This document shows positions 1-11,534 of a stretch of 64,000 bases of DNA, piece after piece; position 1 is the first letter of the stretch; the number at the start of each line of letters is the position of its first letter. The translations under genes and the position numbers were made by a program. Below the pieces are notes generated by a model, which searched no databases, was not told where the DNA came from, and saw only the letters and a list, made by a program, of their open reading frames with translations. The DNA comes from Psilocybe azurescens (Eukaryota; Basidiomycota; Agaricomycetes; Agaricales; Agrocybaceae), in assembly GCA_023853785.1 (NCBI GenBank), contig JAJIRX010000557.1, positions 806,001 to 870,000 of the forward strand, given 5' to 3'.

Positions 1-1987
1 GATTTGTATCCCCATCTCGCCCGACACACATCCTGTCTCGTCGCCATTGTCACCTTTCCCCATCTAGTTCTAATCTATAGTTTCATTGTGCATACTTGAT
101 CGTTGACCACAAATGTCTTCGCTGTCTGTCCAATGTAATCTAGGCCTTCTGGCCTACAGAAAATTTGGTAGCCTCTCAGAACCTCTCTCACTGCGTCTTG
201 AAGCGCCCGCGGCTATGGCACCACAGTAACGAGCGCTTACATTACTCGCTTACATCCTTGATGACTCGATCCGAGTAAACCATTGCTTCACACATTGAAA
301 TTGCTGTTCAAATGTTCGCCTTGAAGCTTGCAGTGGCCTTCACTTCTTATTTGGACCGGCTGCATTCATCTAATCCACATTGAGCGACACACTGGTAGAA
401 CGCAACATCCACTAGCGTTTGTCAACTGCCACGTATTCATATTGTGCATCAATCTAATCGTTTATTTGCTGCCGATCTATCCGGAAAGACAAAAGACATA
501 AATAACAATCATCTCCCCTTCACGGAACACCCTTGTGAGCATCCCAGAACCCTGATCCCGAGATGGTGAGAACCGCCGAGCCGCTCGACCGACAGATATC
601 TGATCGACTGCCATCATGACCTGGGCTGAGGGCAAATTTTGATGGGGCCAGTTGGAGTGTGCATTGGCCCATCAGATCCCATCCAGCACCATCGACATCA
701 TCCAAGTTCCGTGGTGATGAATCATTTCTCTGTACGGACAACTTATCCAAAAAATTCATAGGTGTTTGGAGCAATTGATGCCGTTTCTGGCTAACTACAT
801 TCGGCATGCACTTTGTGTGGCGCACTGGGGCATATCTCGACGTCGTAAAAACGACAGTGTCTTCACTTTGGCGTACTCCTGATGAATATAGAGTATTCTC
901 AACAGTACTATGATTCTTGCACCGCTTAAGAGTTCTCTTTATTAGTATTTGTGATCATTATCAGATACTATCACATAGGAGCTTTTGTAAGTACACCAAA
1001 ACCATGAAACCTTGAATTTCTAAAATTGTAAGGATCTTTCCTTGATTAACACCCAGTGACAGCCGCAGTTGCGTCAGATATACACATTCACAGTGAAGTA
1101 AAACAAAACAAACAGAGGTGCGAAGGCTATTCCACGAAGTACAGTCAGAACGGTTCATATCGGGAGTATGATCCCACCAGTAGGAATATTATCTCAGGTC
1201 ACAGCTTGCTCATCGATGAACTGGCCGCTCCATCGATGCACACTCTACTATCCGCTGACTCTATATCTGTGTAGCTGGGTACAAGTACATCACAGTATGT
1301 GCAAGCCCCTTCCAGTAAGCTTCCCAATTTGAGGAACTTTGTCTGACACATGGAGTTAAGATGTTGTCTTATCTCTCCGACACGGACTTAGTGCGACAAA
1401 GTGCATGGCCGGTAAAATATTTCACCAAATACCATATAATTGGAGGCTGGTGCAGAAGATTATACTAGAAGCATTGCAGACTTATTTGAAGACACTGTGA
1501 TTTACAAGTTGTCGAAAATGAGTAGTGTCCGCAACACAGCAGCCGCTCTATCTAACTCTGAGGGTCAACCGACGGTCGTATGATACGTGCCAACAAAGGA
1601 GGCATTTAAACCTTTAAACCCACTACGACACAAACGAATCGCGTCAATTAATAGCACAAATGCGTGATGAATTTAAATATAGGGGACGGTTATATGCATG
1701 TCTTTTCGTTGAACAAATCCACGACTTGTTGAATATCATTTGCTACATAATAATCGTTAAACTATCAGGTTAGCTTTTCGACTCCATATTTCTACCTCTC
1801 GAATACATATATCTGACGAACCAAACACGTCCCGGAGAATTCTACCTCAGCAACAAAGCGGCCATCACGTGTGTATGCAAAGCTATTTATTGGCACATGC
1901 AATCTTGACCCATTCGTTTTCTTCTTCTATTAAATCGTTCCATTCGCTTCTTTTTATCTACAGCTAGAACCACATAGTATTACGATA
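1..1987. other. Intergenic DNA, no gene seen
   Basis: Only short, overlapping open frames with no recognisable protein similarity and no plausible exon chain occur here. A TATTTAT element at about 1884-1890 lies roughly 100 bases before the start of the next gene and could be its TATA box. Nothing resembling a tRNA, rRNA or transposon was recognised. Confidence 0.6.
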
Positions 1988-2715
1988 ATGCCACCCGCCA
2001 CGACTACAACGACCAAGAAACGTAAGTCCGATGGGCTTACACCAGCAGCAGCAAAGAAAGCCAAATTGGCTGCTGCTGCTCACGCAGAGACCGTCGCGAA
2101 TGTGCTCTCCGACGCGTTAAATTTCGAGCTTCCGGGTACTTCTAAAGCTACGCGCGACTTTATACTTGGGCTCGCGCAATATGCGCGTAGCTTAGAAGAA
2201 GAGGTGGATGCTTACAAGCCGAAGGCGAAGTCTCCTGAGGAGTTGGAGTTGGCCGCAGAGAAGCTGGCAAATGCTGCTAGAAGTGGGATTCGTAAACAGA
2301 TGACGGTGAGTGTTACAACTTACACTATTCTTTGTCTTTGCTCTTATAACTCTTTCACGGACCGTTATTGACGTGATACGCTTTTACCTTTTATAGTGGA
2401 AAGCGTCTTGCAAAGCTGGCACCGCGAAGTGGATGTACGATGGAGTTTGCAACGATGCCGAGGTCTTTGCGAAACTTCTTGGACTCGATGGTGCGCCTAC
2501 ATTCAAGACAAAGAAAATGCCGAAAGACGAATTTGAGAATCTAATTGGCGATCTGGACGTTGCAATTCGGTATGTCGCCATTTTGTGATTCGTTGTTGCT
2601 GTCCGACTTATATCTTGTGTGTAGTTATGATACCCTCAGACTAACGACCGATGTTAACATCCATTGGAAGCCCTCAGACGGCACTTTTAAGTTCAGCGGA
2701 TCCTACGGAAAGTAA
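1988..2715 (+). CDS. Small lysine-rich conserved hypothetical protein
   Basis: Three exons (1988-2305, 2397-2569, 2625-2715) join in frame through introns of 91 and 55 nt with GTGAGT/TATAG and GTATGT/GTAG borders. The product is about 193 residues. The first 35 residues are basic and Ala/Lys-rich (KKRKSDG, AAAKKAKL), which looks like a bipartite nuclear localisation signal. A central helical stretch (FILGLAQYARSLEEEVDAYK) is followed by a compact C-terminal part with two Cys residues, ending in KFSGSYGK. I do not recognise a named domain. The start is the first ATG after an AT-rich leader and opens the only frame continuing into the later exons. Nuclear location is inferred from composition only. 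Confidence 0.75.
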
Positions 2716-3092
2716 AATATATGCTACCCCAATTACTCATAATTCTCCTCCGAGTCTGCTTGCTCAAGTAGGGCCTTTCAACGTGGTTCGATTATTGATT
2801 CGTTTCTTTAGACATTAATTCTTAGCTTTTTTGTGGTACCACGTTATTCAGCTTTATAGTTATATGCTTTCCATGTCTTAATGTCTTTGTTTTCTTGTGC
2901 GTTTGTTGAATCAAGAAGTTGAAAGAGAAAAGGCGCCTTCACTTGATTGGATGCGGCTACCGGGCCGCATTTGATCAATTTACACTTTTATTGCTGCCGA
3001 GCACACTCGTAATGTTAATTTCATTTCGCGCCTTGCGCTGTCAGTAACTCTTGACAGTGTAGCATTTCTCTACGCATACACATCTTTCAACG

Positions 3093-5983
3093 ATGCCTGA
3101 ACCTGCTGCCGCGCCGGCTCAGGGTGAACAAGAAGAGTCCAATGTACAGAAGTTCATCAAGATTGGACAAGTAAGTCCCCCAACTTCAACTATGGAGACG
3201 ATGATAACGCAAGCTAACAAATAACCTATCACTCTCTCCTAACACAGCAAATCCTTTTGATATGGGGAATCACACAGCTAGGTATGCTGGTGTATAAGTA
3301 TGAATGCATACACAATGATTGCTGACGTTTGGTCTTTGCTCAGCAACCAAATTCCTCACTAATAATCCAGTGACTACTCCTTCCCCAGCTGTTGTAGATT
3401 CTTCAGGAAGCAATGTGCCCCCAACTGCCGTTGATCCATCGTCGCTTCCACCCACCGTGATTACACCGTATTGGCCCCTTGGGCTGAGCCTCGATATGCA
3501 CGTATACCTATCGACGTCGCCGACGAGTGACGTATTCTCGAAATGGACCTCAGAGCACCGAACGGATAAAGACCGGGACCTACCGCATTTTGTATGGAAT
3601 AATATTACCTATGGAGACTATAATGATAATCGAGTAATTGATTTCGACATTAAATTTCCCGAGGCGAGTCTTGTTTATCTTTTCGCTGGTGCTGGATTCG
3701 GACTGACGGTAGGATGGGTCGGTAGTCGGTGTTGAGGAACGGTTCTTTATGGGCGGATATCGTTCTTACTAGAGATGGTGCCAGCATTGACCCAAGGAGT
3801 GATAAATTTGATCCTGAACGCATACATCATCTCCGAAAGCGTATGTGGTGCACTTTGTCATATTTTACGGCGCGTTGATTTTGATGCATCTAGTGTTGAC
3901 ACCATACCTACCTCGGCAGAAAGTGCGCAAAGAAAAGAATCTTCTGCGCTCTGACGAGAATGTTGAGGAAGAAATAGAAGAGGTATGTTGTTTCTGTGTC
4001 TGGCTCGTGTCTCTTCTTACAATTTCCTTTCAGCCTGATGTAATCGCTCCTCATTGGCACCAAGTAAGTACTGTACATCTCGTTCTTTACATCTAACTAA
4101 GTATACTTCTAGAACGTCACTTTGGCACTAGTATCGGACGCTGCTGAAATTCCATACGCGAAAATTCCACTTCCTGTCGCCGAACGTCAGTAGAAATACA
4201 ATTTTGACATAGTCTCCTTCTCAACATTCCCCATACAGATATTCACCTGATCCCTGAAAAGCGGGACCCCACCGGCACCAAAGCCTTCTACAGGCCTATC
4301 GTGTTTCCTAATGAATTCTGGCATCTCCGATCCCATTACATTCAGATCAATGAGACTACGCCCACGCTTCCCGTTCGAATCACATTCCAGCCTATGTCGT
4401 ACATGAAATTCCAGATATTTGCATCTATGACACATGGATTCAATGAGGCTGCCAAACAGCAAGGTCAGACGTCTGGTGCCGAATTGGACGAGGTCAAGAG
4501 AATGCTTTTGGAAACAAATCCATGGTTCCTCGCGTTGACTGGTCTCGTCAGCCTTTTGCACGTTGTGTGGGTTTATCATTTCTGAAATATTTCGCGCTTC
4601 TCTCTCTAATTGTAGTGTTTTGCAGGTTCGAGATGTTGGCCTTCAAGTCCGACGTCAGTCATTGGCGCACTAAGAAAGAAATGGTCGGAGTGTCTGTTCG
4701 GTGAGTATTTTTGACCTTCTTCGAAGTCATCATCCTGATGCTCCCAATTTTAACTAGAACCGTACGTCTTTCCATTGTTCTACCCGATGTTAGCTTGAAA
4801 AAGCATGGCGCAGATCGTCACCAATGTCTTCGTACAACTCGTCATTTTGTTGTATCTTGTTGACAACAATGAGAACACAAGTTGGATGATTCTCATGGGA
4901 TCCGGCATGGGTGTCATAATTGAGGCATGGAAGGTGTGTGTTCCGGCGATGCTATACTTCACCGAGGGATTCTCATAACGTGTATAGATCACGAAAGCCG
5001 TGGATATCAAGATTATTCCCAGCCCAGCGGGATCTCCCCTGCCCTATAAATTGGATATCACAGGTAAACTTGACTCCAGTTATACGGCTACTCGGCCGGC
5101 ATGATGACCCCGATACTTGCAGATAAACACGTTCTTAGTGAGGACGAAAAGAAAACACAGGAGTAAGTCTTGTGGATGATTTGTGGCTCATCCGTGGGAT
5201 TGACCGATATTTCATTTGACAGGTATGACCGATTGGCATTCCGCTATGTGTCCTACGTGGCGATACCGTTGCTTGCGGGATATACTATTTATTCGCTCAT
5301 CTATGAGTCCCACAAAGGGTGGTACAGTTTTGTAATATCGACACTGACCTCATTCGTGTATATGTTTGGTTTCGTAAGTGTCTCTATGAAACGACTGGAT
5401 GTTTTTTACTTATGTTTTTATTTCTCCTCAGGCCCAATTGATTCCCCAGTTGATCATCAACTATAAACTCAAGGTTCGTGGCTCTTTTCGTGTCACTTCC
5501 CTATGGTACTCATTAGTAATATTTTTATCACACAGAGTGTGGCGCACATGCCAATGAAGGCAATGGTATATAAAACGTTATCGACAGTTGTCGACGACTT
5601 CTTTGCGTAAGATTCATATCAATTGGGTTGGAACATAGCATATTCATGTGATCCATTCCTCAGGTTCTGTATCAAGATGCCATTCTTGCATCGATTGGCT
5701 TGTTTCCGGTACGGTATTCTCTCCGGTGTATAGATGGTTGTGCGACTAACAGGTACCGGTACTGTGCTGCGTGGAAATATAGTGACGACGTCGTGTTCCT
5801 CATCTTCCTGTATCAGGTGCGTTATCGTGTGTTAATGGGATGGCAACAGCCACTAACAGATCACACACACAGCGCTGGATATATCGTATTGACCCGAAAC
5901 GAGTAAACGAATATGGACAGGTTCTAGCCGCAGATGTTGATTCTGCTGAAGGAGAGAGCAAGGAAAGCAAGAAGAACAAGTAG
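3093..5983 (+). CDS. CLPTM1-family multipass membrane protein
   Basis: The reading frame is spread over about 17 exons and ends KKNK. Conserved CLPTM1 blocks appear in order: the luminal beta-rich part (TPYWPLGLSLDMHVYLS, SVLRNGSLWADIVLT), PHWHQ-NVTLALVSD, FYRPIVFPNEFWHLRSHYI, then the membrane part with EMLAFKSDVSHW, a hydrophobic VTNVFVQLVILLYLVD segment, YDRLAFRYVSYV, and the C-terminal signature RDDVVFLIFLYQRWIYR. Human CLPTM1 and CLPTM1L are ER/plasma-membrane proteins, CLPTM1 retaining GABA-A receptors in the ER and CLPTM1L acting as a lipid scramblase; the fungal role is not settled. Two splice oddities are needed to keep the frame: a GC-AG intron (3664-3725) and a 4-nt microexon (4758-4761). 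No frame break was found in this gene. Confidence 0.92.
3664..3725 (+). other. GC-AG intron in the CLPTM1-family gene
   Basis: The frame reads ...FPE up to 3663 and resumes SVLRNGSLW at 3726. The only splice joining these two conserved blocks in phase uses the donor GCGAGT and the acceptor GGTAG, giving a 62-nt intron of normal size. GC donors are a rare but established spliceosomal class. Confidence 0.75.
4758..4761 (+). other. 4-nt microexon (AACC) in the CLPTM1-family gene
   Basis: AACC lies between an AACTAG acceptor and a GTACGT donor, flanked by introns of 57 nt (4701-4757) and 52 nt (4762-4813). Including it gives SVR-T-IVTNVFVQ, which aligns with the conserved SVRS-VFFGVFQ block of CLPTM1. 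Skipping it shifts the frame for the rest of the protein. Confidence 0.8.
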
Positions 5984-6330
5984 GGTTATAAATTTCTTCG
6001 GGGAAATGAGAAGACCTTCTGTGTGTGTTTTGACAATATTATATGAGAAATGGGTGCCATAGATAGAGGACATATGTACAACGTGCTGTCGGTGCGTGGA
6101 CGGAGCATGACCGGGTGAGATCGATGAAATATGAGTGCGATGGGAGCGATATAGGGAACAATGGAACGCCTGCTTGGTACTGGCTATTTCACTTCCAGAT
6201 TCAATGTCCGCTTTAAGTTCCGGGAGCCCGATCCGGGACCGCACATTCCGAATATAGGCCTTGACACAAAACCACGTCCGACGCCCACAACGACTCTCCT
6301 CACCACCGTCCCCTTTTATTGAGCCGTCGA

Positions 6331-9183
6331 ATGGCTAGCGGCAATCCTGAGGGACAGGCTCGTTTATATGCCTGCAAATGCCTTAATGTCCGCATAAATA
6401 CGTCTCAGTCCACTTCCGCTCCTCCTGAATATCCTCGCCATCCGGATTATACCCCAGTTTTCGTACAGGACGATGGTATTTATGTGGTATGTTTTCTGCT
6501 TTAAATGAAGTGCAGAATGGATTGTGCTCATGTCTGTTATTTTTTTGTAGACTCATCCTCAGGTGACTGTCAGGATTCCGTCCAAAGGAGAGCCTATATC
6601 AGGCACTTCCAAATGCTCACGTTTTACGGCCTTGACGTGCCTTGTGTGCAACTTGTCTGTTTATCGCGTATACCAAGTTATTTCACTGGACGTGGAAGGG
6701 AACGACTCGACTTTGTTGCCGACGGAGGACTGGGTGGAGCACGAGATCATGAAGAGCGCTACTGGCTGGATCGATGTGCATACAGACAGCTTGGTGAGTA
6801 ATGTTCTGCCGCTCTTGTAGATTCAACAGCATCCTACTATCCTTTCTTTTGACCCGGAAGTAGGAGGCGGAGCTAGATCTTCTTTTTTTTACTGCCTAGT
6901 AAATGGGAGTCGTTGACTTCATCTGACTCATTTTTAAATCCGCGTTAGATTGGAGACAAGATATCTCAAGCGGAATCTTCTTCCTCTTACGCGTCCTACT
7001 TATCTCTTCTCTTGCCCTCACCTATATCTGCGCCGTCGTTGGACAAAGAAGAATCGACAATCATTCAAAGTAAACCACATTCGGATGAGCCTCCACCTAC
7101 GTATCTCCCAGAGTTGCCGCCGTTGTTTTTGCCGCCTCCTTTCACCTCCTCTCATCCAATATTTGTCCTATTGGCAGGGCTTGCCAGCAAAGAATCACAG
7201 GCATTACGTGCAGCTGCAGAACAACGTATCGCGGATTTCGTAAAGGCCGAGACTGCCGGAATTGAGATGAAAGAAAAGGAACTACAAAGTCAAGTTGACA
7301 GCTTATGGAAAGACTTCAAGCAGCATCTCAGCGCGGTTCAACAAGAGCGGAACCAGGTTAACAATTCCGTTCGATCGCCCTCCCGCGTTCAGAATGTCAA
7401 AGACCTCGATTTGTTTTCGGCGAGCGGCTCTAACATTAGCTCTGCAGTCTCCTCATCAGTGAAGGTCACGAGTTTTATTCCGCAACGCGTATCTTCAAAC
7501 CTTTCTACTATATCGCAATCTCTTCCGCGGGTGTCTGCCCTTTCAGCATCCTTAGCTACCTCAGGTTTCCACCACCCGAGAAATACTCGGCAGGAGACTA
7601 TATCTGTTACCGAAGGCGCTGTCTCTTATGGATCTAGCTCCAGCACCTTATCGACGCCGAGATCTGGATCTTCGACATTAGTACATCCTATGCCTCGTAC
7701 GGCAGGCGTCAGTACACAAGAATTCAAGCCTAACTTGGACGATAACCTCAACACTCAAGCGAGCTATAGGTATTTCGTTATCGAAGAAGAGATGGCTCAA
7801 CATAAGCGCGCCCAGGCGGAAGAAATAGCTAGGAGACGAAGGGAAACGGCGGTTTCAACAGATCATACCGAGCGGGCCGGGACATCGGAAATTGAATCGA
7901 GTTCCAGTCTCAACGGGACCAGGGGCCCCACAAAGCTTGAAACTGAGGAATCTCCTGCCGAGGAAGCTTCTAAACAAGAGACGACTTCGTCACGCGGTCG
8001 CGACAAAGGCAAGAGAAAGGTCACCTTCAACGTCGTGCCGGCTGTGTTAACACCGCAAAGCGATGGAGAGCGCATGGAAGGAGAGACTACCGCTGGCGAA
8101 TCTGATTCCAGAGGTCTATTTTTGGCTTCATGATGAACGAACATACATTAACTTCTTTTTAACTTTTTAGAAATGCTTTTCCCCTTGGAAGACATCGACG
8201 GGCAGGAGGAACAAGTCGAGAAATCAACCAATGACCGGCATACCACTCTCCCGCTTCTCGAACAATCTGTTCCTCGTCCAATTCGCTTTCGCAGCAGCCG
8301 CCCCAATCCTGGCCTTGAGGCATTTGCATCCCTACGGCCGGCCTCTTTACCCAATCCGTCACATATCCGCCCAGTGAGGAGTCAACCAGGTGTAGATTCA
8401 TCGTCACAGGGTATGATTCCTGTCCCCCGACCGTCCACGAGCTCTATACGCAATGAAGGTCCTTCGCGCGTAGTCTCTTCATACGCTGCCCCTGTGAGCG
8501 AACATGATGCTGCTATTTTGAAATTGGTGGCGGCTGAGACGCCCAGCCACCGTGGAGCATGGGCACCTAATAGTAAGGCATGGCAAACCTTTACACGCCG
8601 ACAGGATTCAAAAAGCAATTTAGTTTCTAAGAACGCAGAAAATACATCAGAGGAAGGAGCTAGCAATGAGGCGGAGTCGTCAAAGGCTGTCGTAGTAACG
8701 CCCGCGGGAACCAAGTCGAAAGCCGTCAAATTTGAAAAGAAATCTGAAGTAATCGAATTTGAAGTTGACGATGACGATGAAGATAGTGAGTTTTAATCCT
8801 GTTTCTTGCATGTTTTCGGCTCAGAGGATTTCGCAGACAAATATCAAACTTACGCAGAGCGTGGTTTACCGGGCTCAATGCGCGTCGAAATTATAAAGCC
8901 TAAGAAGAAAGAGCCTCTTTCCCTTGCTTCTTATATCGTGCCTTCAACCATGCCTGAGCAGACTCGCGCGAGTGCTCCGTCGCCTGGGTCCAATGGCAAA
9001 ACTCTTTCTGCTAGTGCTATCCGTGAAGCGGCTTATGCGGAGCGGGACCGAAATCGTGGCAAGGATCCTGGTGCCCTGGACTTTACGATTCCGGAGGACG
9101 ATGAAGAAGAAGAGGACGAGGCGGAGAACGAGACAAAGAATAATCCACCCGATGTTGGTCAAAAAGCCCGTAAAAGGCATTGA
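6331..9183 (+). CDS. Unknown protein with CxC/CxxC N-terminus and acidic C-terminus
   Basis: The start is the first ATG of the frame (MASGNPEGQARLYACKCLNV). Exons join in phase through GTATGT/TTGTAG (after 6485), a complex intron after 6793, a 58-nt intron near 8113-8170 and a 43-nt intron near 8785-8824. The first ~140 residues contain an ACKC pair and a TCLVC pair separated by beta-like sequence (VTVRIPSKGEP, VYRVYQVISLD), suggesting a small zinc-binding fold. The rest is Ser/Pro-rich and probably disordered, with a coiled-coil-like Glu/Lys stretch around 7230-7340, and a C-terminal RGLPGSMRVEIIKPKKKEP block before an acidic tail (EDDEEEEDEAE). I do not recognise the family and assign no function. 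The intron after 6793 may be 155 nt, or 27 nt followed by a short exon. Confidence 0.7.
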
Positions 9184-9831
9184 AGATTCTTCAGGCTCGA
9201 AGCGAAATACCTGAAGAAGGGATGTGGAGAAGCTTAGCATAACCAACCATTGGACCCGGGGATTTCTTTGATTTGAAGCAAGGATATCGAGGCTTCATAC
9301 CAGGGTTTGAATAAATCAAGCTCATATTCTTTGCCTATTTCTATCCTATAACGAACGATCCAGAATGACTGAACATCATTCCTGCGTCGATACATAGTGA
9401 TACACTGCATGTTCCTTTTTAATAGTTGTCTTTTGCTAACGTTGTTTTGAACTTTGATTTTTCGTCCCCTCTTTATTATATATTTTCATTGTGCTTATTC
9501 ATTCTCCCTTTGCACCTCTGTATATTACGCTGTGACCCTTCTTTTGTATTGCTGTGGGGGGCATATGTTTCCTTTCTTCGTTCGTTACGCACTTGGTACT
9601 TTGGGATACCTAGCTTTCAACGTCTTCGCCACAACCAGCTTTCTTATACTACTTGTATCTTTAATTGCATGATTTGATGGCTTTCAACAGCATCGTAAAT
9701 AAATATTGTTATTATATATTGTATTATGGTGAGGGGTGATGCTATTAAGAGTTTTCAAGACAAGGGGTAAATCCACCTTAGGATACGGTCTGACGGTGGA
9801 TATGATTGTCAAAGCAAGACACATCAGGGTA
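9184..9831. other. Convergent 3' intergenic region
   Basis: This stretch lies between the stop of the plus-strand unknown gene and the stop of the minus-strand SET gene. It is T-rich on the plus strand and holds only short frames. It probably contains both 3' untranslated regions; no RNA gene was recognised. Confidence 0.6.
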
Positions 9832-11487
9832 TTAACCGATGAAGCTGTCAATAACATCTTCAGCGCGATCTTGAGCAGCTTGCTCAGGATTAGAGAAGTT
9901 CTTCACGGAGGCCTCGATCTTGGATTCGTCTTTAAGCTGTTCGTCAGCCGCATTCCCTTTTTCTTTATCTTCAGCTGAAAGCATTTGGGCCTCCTCGACA
10001 CAGCGTTCGCAAGCGCACGAGAATCTCCACCCTCGGGCAAGCTCGAAACGTCTCCTGCGCCTGCACTCGACGACCGTCTCATCAGGGTGCTGAGTGACGT
10101 CGACGAAAGCGATGGTGAGGATGTCCCCCTTTTTAGATCGCGGTTCGCGATGATCGATATCTCGGCGGTGCCCGAGCTGAAAGAGGGACGTGCGGACGGT
10201 TTGCATGAGTGCGTGAGGTAGGACGAGACAGTGTATAGAGCGCTGCCGATTTGGCGCTGGGTGCCGTAGGGAGTGCGGGTTTTTTCGACGTCTTCGGGAC
10301 GGGCGGTTGGTTCGGGCTAGAAAGAAAGATGTAAACAGGTGAAAAATAGGATAATAGAATGTGACGCACTCGATCATCGCGTCCTCCTCCGAAGCATACA
10401 CCGAAGGCGTTATAAGCCATTTTACCGCAAGATGTTGCGTACTTCTCCTCGGTGATGAACTCTTCCAGGCCGGGCAGAGCACTCGAGAGCACGTCGGAGA
10501 GTAGCTTAGTTTCAGCTGCATTTGGAACGACTTCGAGATACCTTAAACGTTCGAGGTGGTCAGCGAGGACATACTTCTCTATGGGATGGTCCGCGTCGGT
10601 GAAGTCGCCATTTGCGGCTGCAGCTGCGGCCATGCCGGGGATGTTGCCGAGACCAGTTTTGAGTCTCTCCAGCGACCTGGCGAGCGATAAAGCGTGCGAC
10701 GAGCAGAAGAGAAAGGCGGCCTTCTTTTTGACAAAGTCAGCGAATTTAGCTTGCGCTTCGCTGCGATGCTGTTGTACTTCAGGAGAAGGAGGCATCGAAG
10801 GAATTTCAGAAGGCAGGGGCGAGTCAAGAGTGAAAAGTAGAGAGTGGTATTGGTTCTTGGAGGCTAGCATGCAAGCTTTTGAGCAGTAAGTAAGATGGAA
10901 TGGGCCGGTGCTGGAATCTTTGGGTGTTTGGAGAGACATTCCTGGCTGGATGGGACGGAGGCAATGGCCACAGTGGGTTCCCTTTTCTTGCAGATCTGGA
11001 TCCAATGCGGTGACAACGGGGAATTCCTACAAAAAACCTTTTTAGGTCTTGATTGTCACTCAAAGAAGTCGATAATGAAAACCTTGTAGATGACTTCTCC
11101 AGCGTTGAAATTCTTATTCACAACGAGGATCTGCCTGTTACCCTGTCCTGGTGTTACTTCACGGCTGACAACGGAAACATTGGTTCGCTTAGGAGGAAAA
11201 TTGTCATAGTACGCTGCAAAGCCAAGACACAGAGATCACTTCAGTTTTTGAAGCACACTCTGATAGTCTGTGCACGGCGTACCTTCAATTCGGAATTTCA
11301 CCTGGGAACGAGCAAGGGACAAATGCGGATAAGCAACAAATATATTAGAACATGTGTTGCAAACGGATGTGAGAAAGAGTATGAGTGAATATGGGGAGGG
11401 GATATGGATGTTTATATCTTCTACGAACGCACTACTTTCATCTCGACCTCTCTCCTCCTCTCTAGCGAGAGCGGTGCCAGCAATCAT
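9832..11487 (-). CDS. SET-domain protein with MYND-like zinc cluster
   Basis: Exons (minus strand): 11301-11283, 11213-11083, 11026-10370 and 10316-9832. Order: YYDNFPPKRTNVSV; an N-terminal SET piece (REVTPGQGNRQILVV, NFNAGEVIYKEFPVV); an inserted MYND-like zinc cluster (CGHC ... YCSKAC); a helical middle; a C-terminal SET core (GSALYTVSSYLTHSCKPSA, ANRDLKKGDILTIAFVD) with THSC in place of the usual NHSC; and a post-SET CACERC cluster. The tail is acidic. This layout is that of SMYD/Set5-Set6-type protein lysine methyltransferases. The intron at 11027-11082 starts with a weak GTTTTC donor. The only own ATG in frame is at 11487 and encodes an unconvincing leader; the first exon is also in phase with TOM20 exon 4, so the two may form one protein. 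Set as a separate entry for clarity. Confidence 0.8.
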
Positions 11488-11534
11488 ATATGACGTAATC
11501 CCACTGAAACTGCTAGCAGCTTTTGCCCCAACAA

